Shown one piece after another: positions 23,552 to 32,581 of a DNA stretch of 43,710 nt; position 1 is the first letter of the stretch, and each line of letters starts with the position of its first letter. This DNA is from an uncultured bacterium (GTDB taxonomy: Bacteria; Bacillota_I; Bacilli_A; RFN20; CAG-826): NCBI GenBank assembly GCA_949299395.1, contig CASGAB010000009.1, forward strand, positions 1-43,710, given 5' to 3'. The notes beneath the pieces were generated by a model. It did no database searches and was not told where the DNA came from. It saw only the letters and a list, made by a program, of their open reading frames with translations. Both the position numbers and the translations under genes were made by a program.

Positions 23552-24451
23552 ATGGAAAAAGTAGAAATTGAATTTAGTAAAGAATCTGAAGAAGTTAAAA
23601 AATGTCGTGAAGAAGCACTTGCTTCAATTTTAAATGATGAATCCTTTTTAGCGATTTTAAAAGAAGATGGTTTCACTATTGAAGATATTAAAGAAAATGT
23701 TGGAAAATTCGACCGTTATCATAAATCTTATTTAAAAAATCTATCTTTAACTAAATATGAAGACTGCAAAAAAGAAAATGAATTCTTTATGTATTATTTA
23801 AAAAAAGATAAAGACGGATTTATGGTTGAACTTAACCGTGAATTTGACGCATTTCATCGTTATATGAAATATGCTTCACGATTTATTTATAAAGATTTCG
23901 ATATTGATGATTTATATAATATTCGTTTAAATGATATTGCTAGAAAAGAACTTGCAGTTAGTATTAATAAAGCTTTAAAAGAAGGGTATCACAATTTTTA
24001 TATTCATGGATCTCATTCCACTTTTAAAACTTTATCAGCAATTGCAATTAGTAATAGTTTTTCAAATAAATCAAAAAAAGAAGAAGATCGAATCGCTTTT
24101 ATTAATGTTCCAAAAAGATTTAATGATTTAAAAGATTTAGTTTTTAGTAATGATAAAGATATTTTTCAAAAAAATATCGAAATGCTTTCTAATGTAAAAT
24201 TCTTAGTTTTAGATTCTTTAGGTGAAGAATATCGAAATGAAATTACTCGTGATATGATTCTTTTACCAATTTTAAGAAATAGAGCAAAAAGTAAAGAGTT
24301 ATTTACAATTATTACAACTCCTTATGAATTGAATGATTTAGTAAAACTTTATACTTTTAAAGATGGTAATTCGATTTCAGCAAATCAAATTGTTGAATTT
24401 ATTGCAATTAGTAAATTCTTTAAAGTTTATAGTGGTAAACTCGAACTTTAA
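23552..24451 (+). CDS. dnaI: primosomal protein DnaI-like helicase loader (AAA+)
   Basis: A 299-aa helicase loader that acts with DnaB at origins and restart sites. The N-terminal 110 residues are helical and basic/acidic; the C-terminal half is AAA+. The Walker A segment reads GSHSTFKT, with Phe where the final glycine of GxxxxGK[ST] is expected, and Walker B reads FLVLDSLGEE. The zinc-binding Cys/His set of Bacillus DnaI is not seen in the N-domain. These changes raise doubt about normal ATP binding. It is co-transcribed with dnaB and lacks a ribosome site. Its TAA overlaps the TAA of the convergent mutM-coaE gene in a shared TTAA. Confidence 0.78.
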   Translation: MEKVEIEFSKESEEVKKCREEALASILNDESFLAILKEDGFTIEDIKENVGKFDRYHKSYLKNLSLTKYEDCKKENEFFMYYLKKDKDGFMVELNREFDAFHRYMKYASRFIYKDFDIDDLYNIRLNDIARKELAVSINKALKEGYHNFYIHGSHSTFKTLSAIAISNSFSNKSKKEEDRIAFINVPKRFNDLKDLVFSNDKDIFQKNIEMLSNVKFLVLDSLGEEYRNEITRDMILLPILRNRAKSKELFTIITTPYELNDLVKLYTFKDGNSISANQIVEFIAISKFFKVYSGKLEL

Positions 24452-25833
24452 TTTTTTAATATTTCATCGATCTTTTTAAATAATTCCTCTTTTGAGGAGT
24501 TATTTTTTATATGGTAAATATTTCCACCAAATTTATTTTCATAATCTGCATTTAATTTTAAAGAAGATTCGATATTAATCTCGTTTCTTGATTCAAGATT
24601 AGAAACTTGTTTTTCCTTCTCTACATCTAAAATGATGATTTTTTTAAACATATATTCATAATGAGCTTTAAAAAGGAGTGGAACCTCGATAGCAACTTTG
24701 TCGTTTTCTTTAATAATTTTTACTAATTTTTCTTCTAAAATTGGATAAATATAGTTTTCTACTTTTAATTTCAATTCTTTATTTTCAATCATTTTGTATC
24801 TAGCTTTTTGTTTAGATTCAATATTATCGATATCAAAATTAAATCCAAATAATTTCGACATTTTGCGACGAATATATTCTTCTTTATAAAGTTCATGAAC
24901 CATTTCATCGCAAGATAAAATTAAATATTTTTTCTTTTTTAAATAATTTAAAACAGTCGATTTTCCGCTACCAATTGGACCAGTAATTCCAATCGCTTTA
25001 TTTAAAGTATGATCAAGTTGACAATTTGGACAATAAGTAGTGCCTCTTCCTCCTAAAAACATTTTATGAAAACGTGTTCCACAGTTAGGACATGTTTCAC
25101 CTTCTTTTCCATAACATAATAACTCGTTTTGGAATTTTCCATCGATTCCGTTTGCTGAAAAGGAGTGAACCGAAGAACCACCAAGTTTGATTGCTTTTTC
25201 TAAAACAATTTTTGCATTTTTAAAAATATTAATAAAATCATCTTCAGTTAATTCATTTCCTTTTGTTAAAGGATGAATTTTTGAACGGAATAAAGTTTCA
25301 TCGGCATAAATATTACCAATTCCGCATAAAATTGATTGATCTAACAATAATTCTTTAATTGGCTTTTTTCTTTTTAATTTTTTAATTAAATCCGGATAAT
25401 CTTTTTCTTCAACTTTATTTGCTTCAACACCAAGTTTTAACATCATTGGTAAAGTGTGTATCTCAGTTTTATTTGTTAAATACATAAGACCGAATTTTCT
25501 GGTGTCGTTAAAACAAAGTTTAGTATTATCATCAAAATAAAAGATTAAAGTAGTAGAAGAAATACGAGGATTATAGTTATTTTCATGATATGCAAACTTT
25601 CCTTCCATTCTTAAATGAGTTATTAAAATTAAATCGTTTGTTAAATCAAAAAATAAATATTTTCCATATCTTTGGACATTTAAAATAGTTTTTCCAATAA
25701 TTTCTTTTTTAAAAACTTCGATGTTTGATTGAATTAAGCGGTCATAAAAAATGTCGACCTTCTCGATGGTTTTATTCTTTACTAAAGGTAAAATTGTATT
25801 TTTTACGGTTTCAACTTCAGGTAGTTCAGGCAT
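24448..25833 (-). CDS. fused formamidopyrimidine-DNA glycosylase (MutM) and dephospho-CoA kinase (CoaE)
   Basis: A 461-aa single reading frame. Residues 1-272 form a complete MutM/Fpg, which removes 8-oxoguanine from DNA. It has N-terminal MPELPEVETV with the catalytic Pro, GKYLFFDL (Lys58), GIGNIYADE and a C-terminal zinc finger CPNC-x16-CPNC with Arg263. Residues 279-461 form CoaE, the last step of CoA synthesis, with P-loop ITGPIGSGKS (283-292), Asp in SCDEMV and EVPLLF. The family's acidic residue after PLLF is Lys here. The join (QLDHTLNKAIGI) is only a few residues and has no internal ATG or ribosome site. In Bacillus the two genes are separate neighbours after polA, so a fusion of neighbours is the simple explanation. 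It starts 2 bp after polA. Confidence 0.93.
   Translation of the reverse strand: MPELPEVETVKNTILPLVKNKTIEKVDIFYDRLIQSNIEVFKKEIIGKTILNVQRYGKYLFFDLTNDLILITHLRMEGKFAYHENNYNPRISSTTLIFYFDDNTKLCFNDTRKFGLMYLTNKTEIHTLPMMLKLGVEANKVEEKDYPDLIKKLKRKKPIKELLLDQSILCGIGNIYADETLFRSKIHPLTKGNELTEDDFINIFKNAKIVLEKAIKLGGSSVHSFSANGIDGKFQNELLCYGKEGETCPNCGTRFHKMFLGGRGTTYCPNCQLDHTLNKAIGITGPIGSGKSTVLNYLKKKKYLILSCDEMVHELYKEEYIRRKMSKLFGFNFDIDNIESKQKARYKMIENKELKLKVENYIYPILEEKLVKIIKENDKVAIEVPLLFKAHYEYMFKKIIILDVEKEKQVSNLESRNEINIESSLKLNADYENKFGGNIYHIKNNSSKEELFKKIDEILKN
24478..24508 (+). terminator. dnaB-dnaI terminator lying inside mutM-coaE
   Basis: AAATAATTCCTC (24478-24489) and GAGGAGTTATTT (24494-24505) form a 12-bp stem with one T-G pair around TTTT, followed by six T. 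It is oriented for the plus strand and starts 27 bp after the dnaI stop, within the antisense coding end of mutM-coaE. Confidence 0.8.
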
Positions 25834-25835
25834 AA

Positions 25836-28442
25836 TTATTTTGCATCATACCAATTCTTGGCATATCCTCCATCAACTTTGAGTTTAACATTAAGTTTAA
25901 CGCAGTTTTCCATAATATTTTTAACCAATGTTAAAACTTCATCTTTTTCATCATCACTAACTTTTAAAATAATTTCATCATGGATTTGATTAACGATTTT
26001 AGCTTTTAATCCTTTTTCTTTTAAAGCTTTATGAACTTCAACCATGGCAATTTTTATTAAATCAGCTGCACTTCCTTGAATAGGTGCATTCATTGAAGCT
26101 CTTTTTTCGAATTCTCTTTCAGCGTAATTATTTGAATTAATATTTTTTAAATATCTATGTCTATTGAACATAGTAGTGGTATAACCTTTAATTTCAGCTT
26201 GAGCAACTAAACTATTTAAAAAAGACTTAATTTCTGGGAATTCTTTATAGAAAGAAGCGATAATATTTTTTGCTTCACCAACAGAAATTTTAAGTTGATC
26301 AGATAAACCCCGATCACTAATTCCATAAACAATTCCAAAATTAACTGCTTTAGCATGTCTTCTTTCTAAAGAAGTAGGTTCTCTATCTAAATGAAATATT
26401 TTTCTAGCAGTTTCAGAGTGAATATCTTCATCATTATTAAAGACATTTATCATTGTTTTTGAATTAGATAAATGAGCTAAAATTCTTAATTCAATTTGAG
26501 AATAATCTAAAGATAAGATATTTAAATTTTTATCTTCATAGAAGAATGCTTTTCTAATCATTTTTCCATCTTCATCTCTAACAGAAATATTTTGTAAGTT
26601 AGGTTCAGATGAAGAAAGTCTTCCAGTAGTAGTTAAAGCTTGATTAAATGTTGCGTGAATTAATCCTTTTTCATCGATGTAAGGAATTAATCCATCGATA
26701 TAAGTTGACAATAATTTACTATATTTTCTATATTCCAAAATTAAAGGAATAATTGGATGTTTATCAATTAATTTAAGCAAATTTTCAGCACTTGTAGAGC
26801 GTGATTTTAAATTAGGTGCTAAATTTAATTTTTCATATAAAATAGTTCCTAATTGTTTTGGTGAATTTAAATTAAATTCTTCTCCATCATTTATTTTAAT
26901 AATTGCATCTTTTAAAGTGTTAATTTTTTCTTCAAAAGTAACTTTGAATTTTAATAATTCCTCTTTATTTAAAGGGAATCCTTCAATTTCCATATCGCCT
27001 AAAACGATTGTTAAAGGTTGTTCAATTTTATAAAGAAGCTCAAGTTGATGGTTTTCTTCTAACTTTTCTATTAATTTTGGGGCAATTTCATATGAATAAT
27101 GAGCAGAAATTGCGGTTAAAAGTGAATTATCTTTAAATAATGAATTTTCTTCATTTAAAGCATAAGAAATATCAACATCAAAAACTGATAAGATGTTAGC
27201 TAGTTCTGAAGACATTGATGACTCTAAAAGATAAGATGCTAAAAGAAGATCAAAAGCTAAGCCATCAATATTGATGTCGTTATTTTTTAATACAACATAA
27301 ACTTTCTTATAATCAAAGGCATATTTTTTGATTTCTTTTGATTCAATTAATTTAATTAAATCTCTATCTTTTTTTAAATTATCTAAAGAAATATAGTAAT
27401 TTTTTCCATTAACATGAACTGCAATTCCATTTAAAGTTGCAAAATGATAATTATCATCACTAATATCAATTGCAATACCCATGCAATCTTTAATTTCATT
27501 TATAAAAGCTGAAGAAGATTGAACAGCTTCATATGTTATCTTTTCATTTTCGCTATTTTTTCTTAAATTTGTAGGGATTTTTGCCATCAAACTCTTAAAT
27601 TCATATTTTTGCATGAATTTATTAAGTTTATTAAAATCATATCCTTTATAAATTAAATCTTCTTTTCCAAGTGGCAAGTCATCATCAGTTTTAATAGTTG
27701 CAAGTTTTAAGCATAAACGTCCATTATCTTGGAATTCAATGATATTTTGACCAACTTTTTTCGATGTATCCGCATTTTTAACTATTTCTTCAAAACTTCC
27801 AAATTGTTTAATTAATTCTTTTGCAGTTTTATCGCCGATTCCTGGAATACCTTTTAAGTTATCACTATCATCACCTCTTAATCCTTTATAATCGATGATT
27901 CTTTTTGGTTCAAAACCCCATTCTTCCATAAAAGTAGAAGGAGTCATTGTCCTAATATCTTTTAAACCTTTTTTAATTAATTCGATGGTGATATTTTCGT
28001 CGATGAGTTGAAGATAATCTTTATCTGAAGTATAAATTTCAACTTTATAGTTTTCTTTTTCCATTTTTTTAGCGATATTACCAGCAATATCGTCAGCTTC
28101 TAAATTTTCGTTTTCATAAAAAGGAATATTTAAAGCATTTAAAAGTTCTCTAAAAATAGGGAATTGAATTTTTAAGTCTTCTTCTAAAGGTTTGCGGTTA
28201 GCTTTATATTCTTTAAATTCTAAATGTCTAAAAGTCTTTTTTGATGAATCTAATGCAACAAAAAGAGCATCGTTTTCTTTAATTTCTTTTAAGATAGGAA
28301 CAAGCATATTGAAAAAACCATAAATGGCATTAGTAGGAGTTCCTTCTTTATTTCTCATTATTCTTGATGGATCAATACTAAAAGTTGCATAGAATGCTCT
28401 AAAAAGTAAGGAATAACCATCGATAATTACAATTTTATTCAT
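25836..28442 (-). CDS. polA: DNA polymerase I
   Basis: An 868-aa repair and Okazaki-fragment polymerase. The N-terminal 5'-3' exonuclease (about 1-295) includes VIIDGYSLLFRAFYA, ENLEADDIAG and GLRGDDSDNLKGIPGIGDKTA. The middle domain (about 310-470) is a 3'-5' exonuclease remnant: AIDISDD replaces DxE and the other acidic motifs are not seen, so proofreading is probably absent, as in Bacillus. The polymerase domain has motif A LSLDYSQIELRILAHLS, motif B RRHAKAVNFGIVYGIS and motif C QIHDEI. It overlaps the end of dnaE by 8 bp and has its own AGAGG ribosome site. Confidence 0.98.
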   Translation of the reverse strand: MNKIVIIDGYSLLFRAFYATFSIDPSRIMRNKEGTPTNAIYGFFNMLVPILKEIKENDALFVALDSSKKTFRHLEFKEYKANRKPLEEDLKIQFPIFRELLNALNIPFYENENLEADDIAGNIAKKMEKENYKVEIYTSDKDYLQLIDENITIELIKKGLKDIRTMTPSTFMEEWGFEPKRIIDYKGLRGDDSDNLKGIPGIGDKTAKELIKQFGSFEEIVKNADTSKKVGQNIIEFQDNGRLCLKLATIKTDDDLPLGKEDLIYKGYDFNKLNKFMQKYEFKSLMAKIPTNLRKNSENEKITYEAVQSSSAFINEIKDCMGIAIDISDDNYHFATLNGIAVHVNGKNYYISLDNLKKDRDLIKLIESKEIKKYAFDYKKVYVVLKNNDINIDGLAFDLLLASYLLESSMSSELANILSVFDVDISYALNEENSLFKDNSLLTAISAHYSYEIAPKLIEKLEENHQLELLYKIEQPLTIVLGDMEIEGFPLNKEELLKFKVTFEEKINTLKDAIIKINDGEEFNLNSPKQLGTILYEKLNLAPNLKSRSTSAENLLKLIDKHPIIPLILEYRKYSKLLSTYIDGLIPYIDEKGLIHATFNQALTTTGRLSSSEPNLQNISVRDEDGKMIRKAFFYEDKNLNILSLDYSQIELRILAHLSNSKTMINVFNNDEDIHSETARKIFHLDREPTSLERRHAKAVNFGIVYGISDRGLSDQLKISVGEAKNIIASFYKEFPEIKSFLNSLVAQAEIKGYTTTMFNRHRYLKNINSNNYAEREFEKRASMNAPIQGSAADLIKIAMVEVHKALKEKGLKAKIVNQIHDEIILKVSDDEKDEVLTLVKNIMENCVKLNVKLKVDGGYAKNWYDAK

Positions 28443-31400
28443 TAATGCTAACCTCTTTCATTTTGCTTAAGACAAAAGACTCTTTATTATCTTTAATTTC
28501 TTTTCTTCCTTCAATAAGAACGACTTTTTTCTCTCTTAAAAGTTCGTTATACATTTTATATTGAGATGAGAAAATAGTTACATCTAATTCTTCATTATTA
28601 TTATTTAAAGTTAAGAAGGCCATTAAATTGCCTTTTTCTTTTCCGTTTTTAATAGTAGTAGTTTTAACTGATTGAATAATTCCTAAAACAAGTGAATATT
28701 TATTTGGAATTAAATGATTAAAGCTAACGACTTTATTTTTTTCTTCATTAGATAAACTAGCGTGATTTAATAATGAATCTGAAATAGCGATTCCTAAAGC
28801 ATTTAGCTCGTTATTCATTCTTTCTAAAGGATCATCAATAATTGATGAATCCATTTTCATTTCACCATCATCTGATCCTTTTCTAATTTTAAGGAATGAT
28901 TCTTCGCCACCTAATTCAATCATATTCATTGCATCAGGAATATGCATTTTTAATTTTTTACGATTTTTATCGAAACAATCGAAACAACCTGCATCAATTA
29001 AGGCGGCTAATTCCTTATCAACGAGTTTATTATCAAAACTAATTGATCTAAGAATAAAATCTTGGAATGATTTATATTTTCCGTTTTTCTTTCTTTCTTC
29101 AACAATATTTAATGCTAAATTAGCTGGAACGCCTTTAATTTTATTAAGTGGGAAAATAATTGCGTTTTTAGTTGGAATGAAAAATAAACCTGAATTATTA
29201 ATATCTGGAAGAAGAAGTTTAATATTTCTTCGATTTATTTCAGATAAATAATTATTAAATTTTTGATCTTTATTACTTGAAAGAATTGATGAATAAAATT
29301 CACTTGGATAATAAGCTTTTAAATAAGCCATTCTTGCTGTAATCATTGCATAAGCAACAGCATGAGCTTGGTTAAATCCATAAGAAGCGAATTTTAAAAT
29401 CAAATCAAAAATATTTTCAGCTTCTTTTTGATAATGCTTGTTTTTAATTGCTCCATTGATAAATGATTTTTTCATTTCTAAAATTTCATCGCCATGTTTT
29501 TTAGAAATAGCTCTTCTTAAAGTATCAGCTTCTGCAAAGCTAAAACCAGCATATTTTTGAGCAATTCTCATGATTTGTTCTTGATAAATTATGATTCCAT
29601 AAGTTGGTTTTAAAATATCATCTAAATCTTTTGAAGGATATGTAATTTTTTCAATCTTATTTCTTCTATTTATATAATTGGATGAAAAAGCCATTGGGCC
29701 TGGTCTAGATAAAGAAATTGCATCAACAATTTCGCTAAAGTTTTTTGGTTTAATAATTAAGGTAATTTCTTTTCCTTTATTAGCATCGATTTGGAAAAGA
29801 CCCATTAAAAAACCTTTATCTAATAATTCATAGATTTTTTGATCATCAATAGGAATATCTTCAAATTTTAAGTTTAAATTATGAGCTTTATTAACAAGAT
29901 AAAGACAATTTGCAATAATCGTTAAATTAGAAAGACCCAAAATATCAAATTTTAAAAAGCCTTGATCTTCTAAATAATCTTTTTCGTATTGAGTGATAAT
30001 TTCATTTTCATTTATATAATTTATAGGCATTGTTTGAAGCAAAGACTCTTCACTTAAAACAGCACCAGCAGCATGTTGACCGATTTGACGAGGTAAACCT
30101 TCAATTAATTTGCCATATTCAAAAATCATTTTATTATCACTTGAAGCTTCGACTGTATCTCTAAAAACTTCGATATTATTATAAGCATCATCTAAAGTAA
30201 AATCTTGAGAACCATCAGCTTTTTTATAATTTAAAGGTATTCTTTTAGAGATATTATCAGCAACACTTACTGGATAGCCAAAAGCACGGCTTACATCTTT
30301 AATTGCGTTTTTAGATTTAATAGTTTGGAAAGCAATAACTCTACTAACTCGATCATATCCATATTTATTTTCTAAATAAGAAATTACTTCATCTCTTCTA
30401 ACATCTTGGAAATCGATATCAATATCAGGCATTGTTTTTCTATCAGGATTTAAAAAACGTTCGAATAATAAGTTATATTTAATTGGATCAACGTCAGTAA
30501 TACCTAAAAGATAAGAAACTAAGCTTCCAGCAGCGCTTCCTCTTCCAGGACCTACTAAAATCTCGTTATTTTTTGCAAAATTAACATAATCTTGAACAAT
30601 TAAAAAATAGTTTGCATATCCCATTTTACAAATTGTTAAATATTCATAATTTAATCTTTGTCGATAAAAAGGATTCTTTTTTAAATCAATATTTTTATTT
30701 TTTAATCCATTTGAAATATGTTCTTTTAATAAATCTTCACTAGAAAGATTTGAATTAATTACTTTTGCATAATCAATTAATTCGCCTCTTTTTTTAGAAA
30801 ATTCAAAATTAATTAATGAAGTGAGTTCATTTAAATTATTTATTTCTTCATCAGTAAAGAAATTATTTATTTCAGCATTATCGAAAAGATGATAACTTGG
30901 AACATCTTCTAAAGCTTCTTTTTCAATTGAAAAATCATTTTCAATTGCTTCTAATATTTTTAAAGTGCAGGCTTTATTTTTATCAATATTTTTTATTAAA
31001 GAAAAAGGTATAGATTTAAAATTATTTTTTAATAAAAATTCTCTAATCAAATTTATATGTGATTGAGAAATAAATTCATGGTTATCAATTCCGATATAAA
31101 AGTTTTCAAATCTTTCTTTTAAAGGAGTACATGTTGATACAATTTTATTTTCATCAACTGCATCAAAAATAGTAGAAGAAGTTGATAAAATAGCGATTAA
31201 TCCTTTAAAAGAAGGAAAATCTTCTAAGGTTAAAACTTTATCTTTATTTTTATTAACTATATTTGAAATTGCTAATAATGAACGATATCCATCTTCATTT
31301 TTAATATAAAAACAAAGATCGAGACCGTTAATTTTAATTTCTAAGCCAAAAATAGGAGTTATTCCATTTTTTAAAGCAATCTTATTAAAAAGAGGAAAAG

Positions 31401-31542
31401 CATAGAGATTTGATAAATCACTAATTCCACAATATTTATAATTTCTTTTCCTACATTCTAAAATTAAATCCTCGATTTTAATAGAAGATTTAAAAAAAGA
31501 ATAACCTGTATAAATATGTAATGGAAAATAGTGATTTATCAT
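28435..31542 (-). CDS. dnaE: DNA polymerase III alpha subunit, DnaE
   Basis: A 1035-aa replicative polymerase of the Gram-positive DnaE type, which in Bacillus works beside PolC in lagging-strand synthesis. The catalytic aspartates are in PDIDIDFQDVRRDEV, preceded by GPGRGSAAGSLVSYLLGITDVDP. The N-terminal PHP domain is degenerate: PLHIYTGYS and GISDLSNLY have lost metal-binding histidines, so no PHP exonuclease is expected. An OB-fold region near the C-terminus includes VLGIIQSVKTTTIKNGKEKG. Length is somewhat below Bacillus DnaE. No ribosome site is seen, and it follows nrnA by 13 bp. Confidence 0.96.
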   Translation of the reverse strand: MINHYFPLHIYTGYSFFKSSIKIEDLILECRKRNYKYCGISDLSNLYAFPLFNKIALKNGITPIFGLEIKINGLDLCFYIKNEDGYRSLLAISNIVNKNKDKVLTLEDFPSFKGLIAILSTSSTIFDAVDENKIVSTCTPLKERFENFYIGIDNHEFISQSHINLIREFLLKNNFKSIPFSLIKNIDKNKACTLKILEAIENDFSIEKEALEDVPSYHLFDNAEINNFFTDEEINNLNELTSLINFEFSKKRGELIDYAKVINSNLSSEDLLKEHISNGLKNKNIDLKKNPFYRQRLNYEYLTICKMGYANYFLIVQDYVNFAKNNEILVGPGRGSAAGSLVSYLLGITDVDPIKYNLLFERFLNPDRKTMPDIDIDFQDVRRDEVISYLENKYGYDRVSRVIAFQTIKSKNAIKDVSRAFGYPVSVADNISKRIPLNYKKADGSQDFTLDDAYNNIEVFRDTVEASSDNKMIFEYGKLIEGLPRQIGQHAAGAVLSEESLLQTMPINYINENEIITQYEKDYLEDQGFLKFDILGLSNLTIIANCLYLVNKAHNLNLKFEDIPIDDQKIYELLDKGFLMGLFQIDANKGKEITLIIKPKNFSEIVDAISLSRPGPMAFSSNYINRRNKIEKITYPSKDLDDILKPTYGIIIYQEQIMRIAQKYAGFSFAEADTLRRAISKKHGDEILEMKKSFINGAIKNKHYQKEAENIFDLILKFASYGFNQAHAVAYAMITARMAYLKAYYPSEFYSSILSSNKDQKFNNYLSEINRRNIKLLLPDINNSGLFFIPTKNAIIFPLNKIKGVPANLALNIVEERKKNGKYKSFQDFILRSISFDNKLVDKELAALIDAGCFDCFDKNRKKLKMHIPDAMNMIELGGEESFLKIRKGSDDGEMKMDSSIIDDPLERMNNELNALGIAISDSLLNHASLSNEEKNKVVSFNHLIPNKYSLVLGIIQSVKTTTIKNGKEKGNLMAFLTLNNNNEELDVTIFSSQYKMYNELLREKKVVLIEGRKEIKDNKESFVLSKMKEVSINE

Positions 31543-31555
31543 TTATTTTTTTAAA

Positions 31556-32572
31556 TTAATCTATAGCTTTCCCTGCTTTAATTTTTTTATCACAAGCTTC
31601 AATAAATATATCTAATTCTTTTAAAGATGCAATTTGAGCGCCACTTGCTTGCTTATGTCCACCACCTTTAAATTCCATAGCAATTTCATTGACGTTATAA
31701 TAACGACTTCTTAAAGAAATTCTAAAACAAGGTTCAGTAATATCTTCAGTAATTGAGCACCAAATGTTAACGCCTTTAATTGAAGAAAAGAGATTAACGT
31801 GTTCTTTACCTTGTTCACAAGAAAGACCTAATTCATCTAAATCTTTTTGTGTTAAAACATAATAAGCTGTGCCGTTTTCACTAATCTTAAAATTATTTAA
31901 AACAAATTGCATAAATTTTAGATCGTCGACATCTTTTTCATACATTTTTTCATAAATAGGAACGATTTCGATACCTTTTCCTAAAAGTTCAGAGGAAATT
32001 TCAAATGTATGACGAGAAGTAGAACCAAATTGAAAACGTCCACTATCTCCAACAATTGCACTATATAAATAAGAAGCACAAAGTTTAGAAATGGCTAAAG
32101 AATTATCTAAATCTTCAAAGTAGAAAAGCATATTTGCAATAAGTTCACTTGCAGCAGCTAAACTTGTTTCAGTAATTGCGATATCAAAGATTTTATCAGT
32201 TTCAGGATGGTGGTCTAATTTTATTTTAACTTTTGCTCTTTCAAAACGAGGGTCAGCAATTCTTTTTTTATCGCCAACATCGACAATAATTGCTAAAAAA
32301 TCATCATTAAACCATGAATCATTTATTTTATCTGTTTCTGGGTAAAGTCCGCGAGGAGTGAAAGTAATATGATTATCACCTAAAACTTTAATATCTTTAT
32401 CTTTAAAGTTTTCTTTTAACCAAGTTACTAATCCAAATTGAGTTCCTAAAGCATCAAAATCAGGCATTATATGTCTAAAAACTGCAATTTTATCGAACTT
32501 TTTGATATATTCTAATATTGCTTTATATTCTTTTTCGTGTTTTAAAGCTTGAATTTTAATTATTTCGTTCAC
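31556..32572 (-). CDS. nrnA: DHH/DHHA1 phosphoesterase, NrnA-like nanoRNase/pAp phosphatase
   Basis: A 338-aa two-domain enzyme. The DHH domain has FRHIMPDFDALGTQ, IVDVGDK and KLDHHPETD as metal-binding motifs, plus AIVGDSGRFQF. The DHHA1 domain ends with EFKGGGHKQASGAQI. NrnA degrades 2-5-nt RNAs and pAp; related proteins act on pApA, the product of c-di-AMP breakdown, which may matter given cdaA in this window. The start is GTG. An AAGGAG site overlaps the ackA stop but is 12 nt away, so the start is fairly, not fully, certain. Conserved neighbour of dnaE in Bacillus. Confidence 0.92.
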   Translation of the reverse strand: MNEIIKIQALKHEKEYKAILEYIKKFDKIAVFRHIMPDFDALGTQFGLVTWLKENFKDKDIKVLGDNHITFTPRGLYPETDKINDSWFNDDFLAIIVDVGDKKRIADPRFERAKVKIKLDHHPETDKIFDIAITETSLAAASELIANMLFYFEDLDNSLAISKLCASYLYSAIVGDSGRFQFGSTSRHTFEISSELLGKGIEIVPIYEKMYEKDVDDLKFMQFVLNNFKISENGTAYYVLTQKDLDELGLSCEQGKEHVNLFSSIKGVNIWCSITEDITEPCFRISLRSRYYNVNEIAMEFKGGGHKQASGAQIASLKELDIFIEACDKKIKAGKAID

Positions 32573-32581
32573 GTGTATTTA

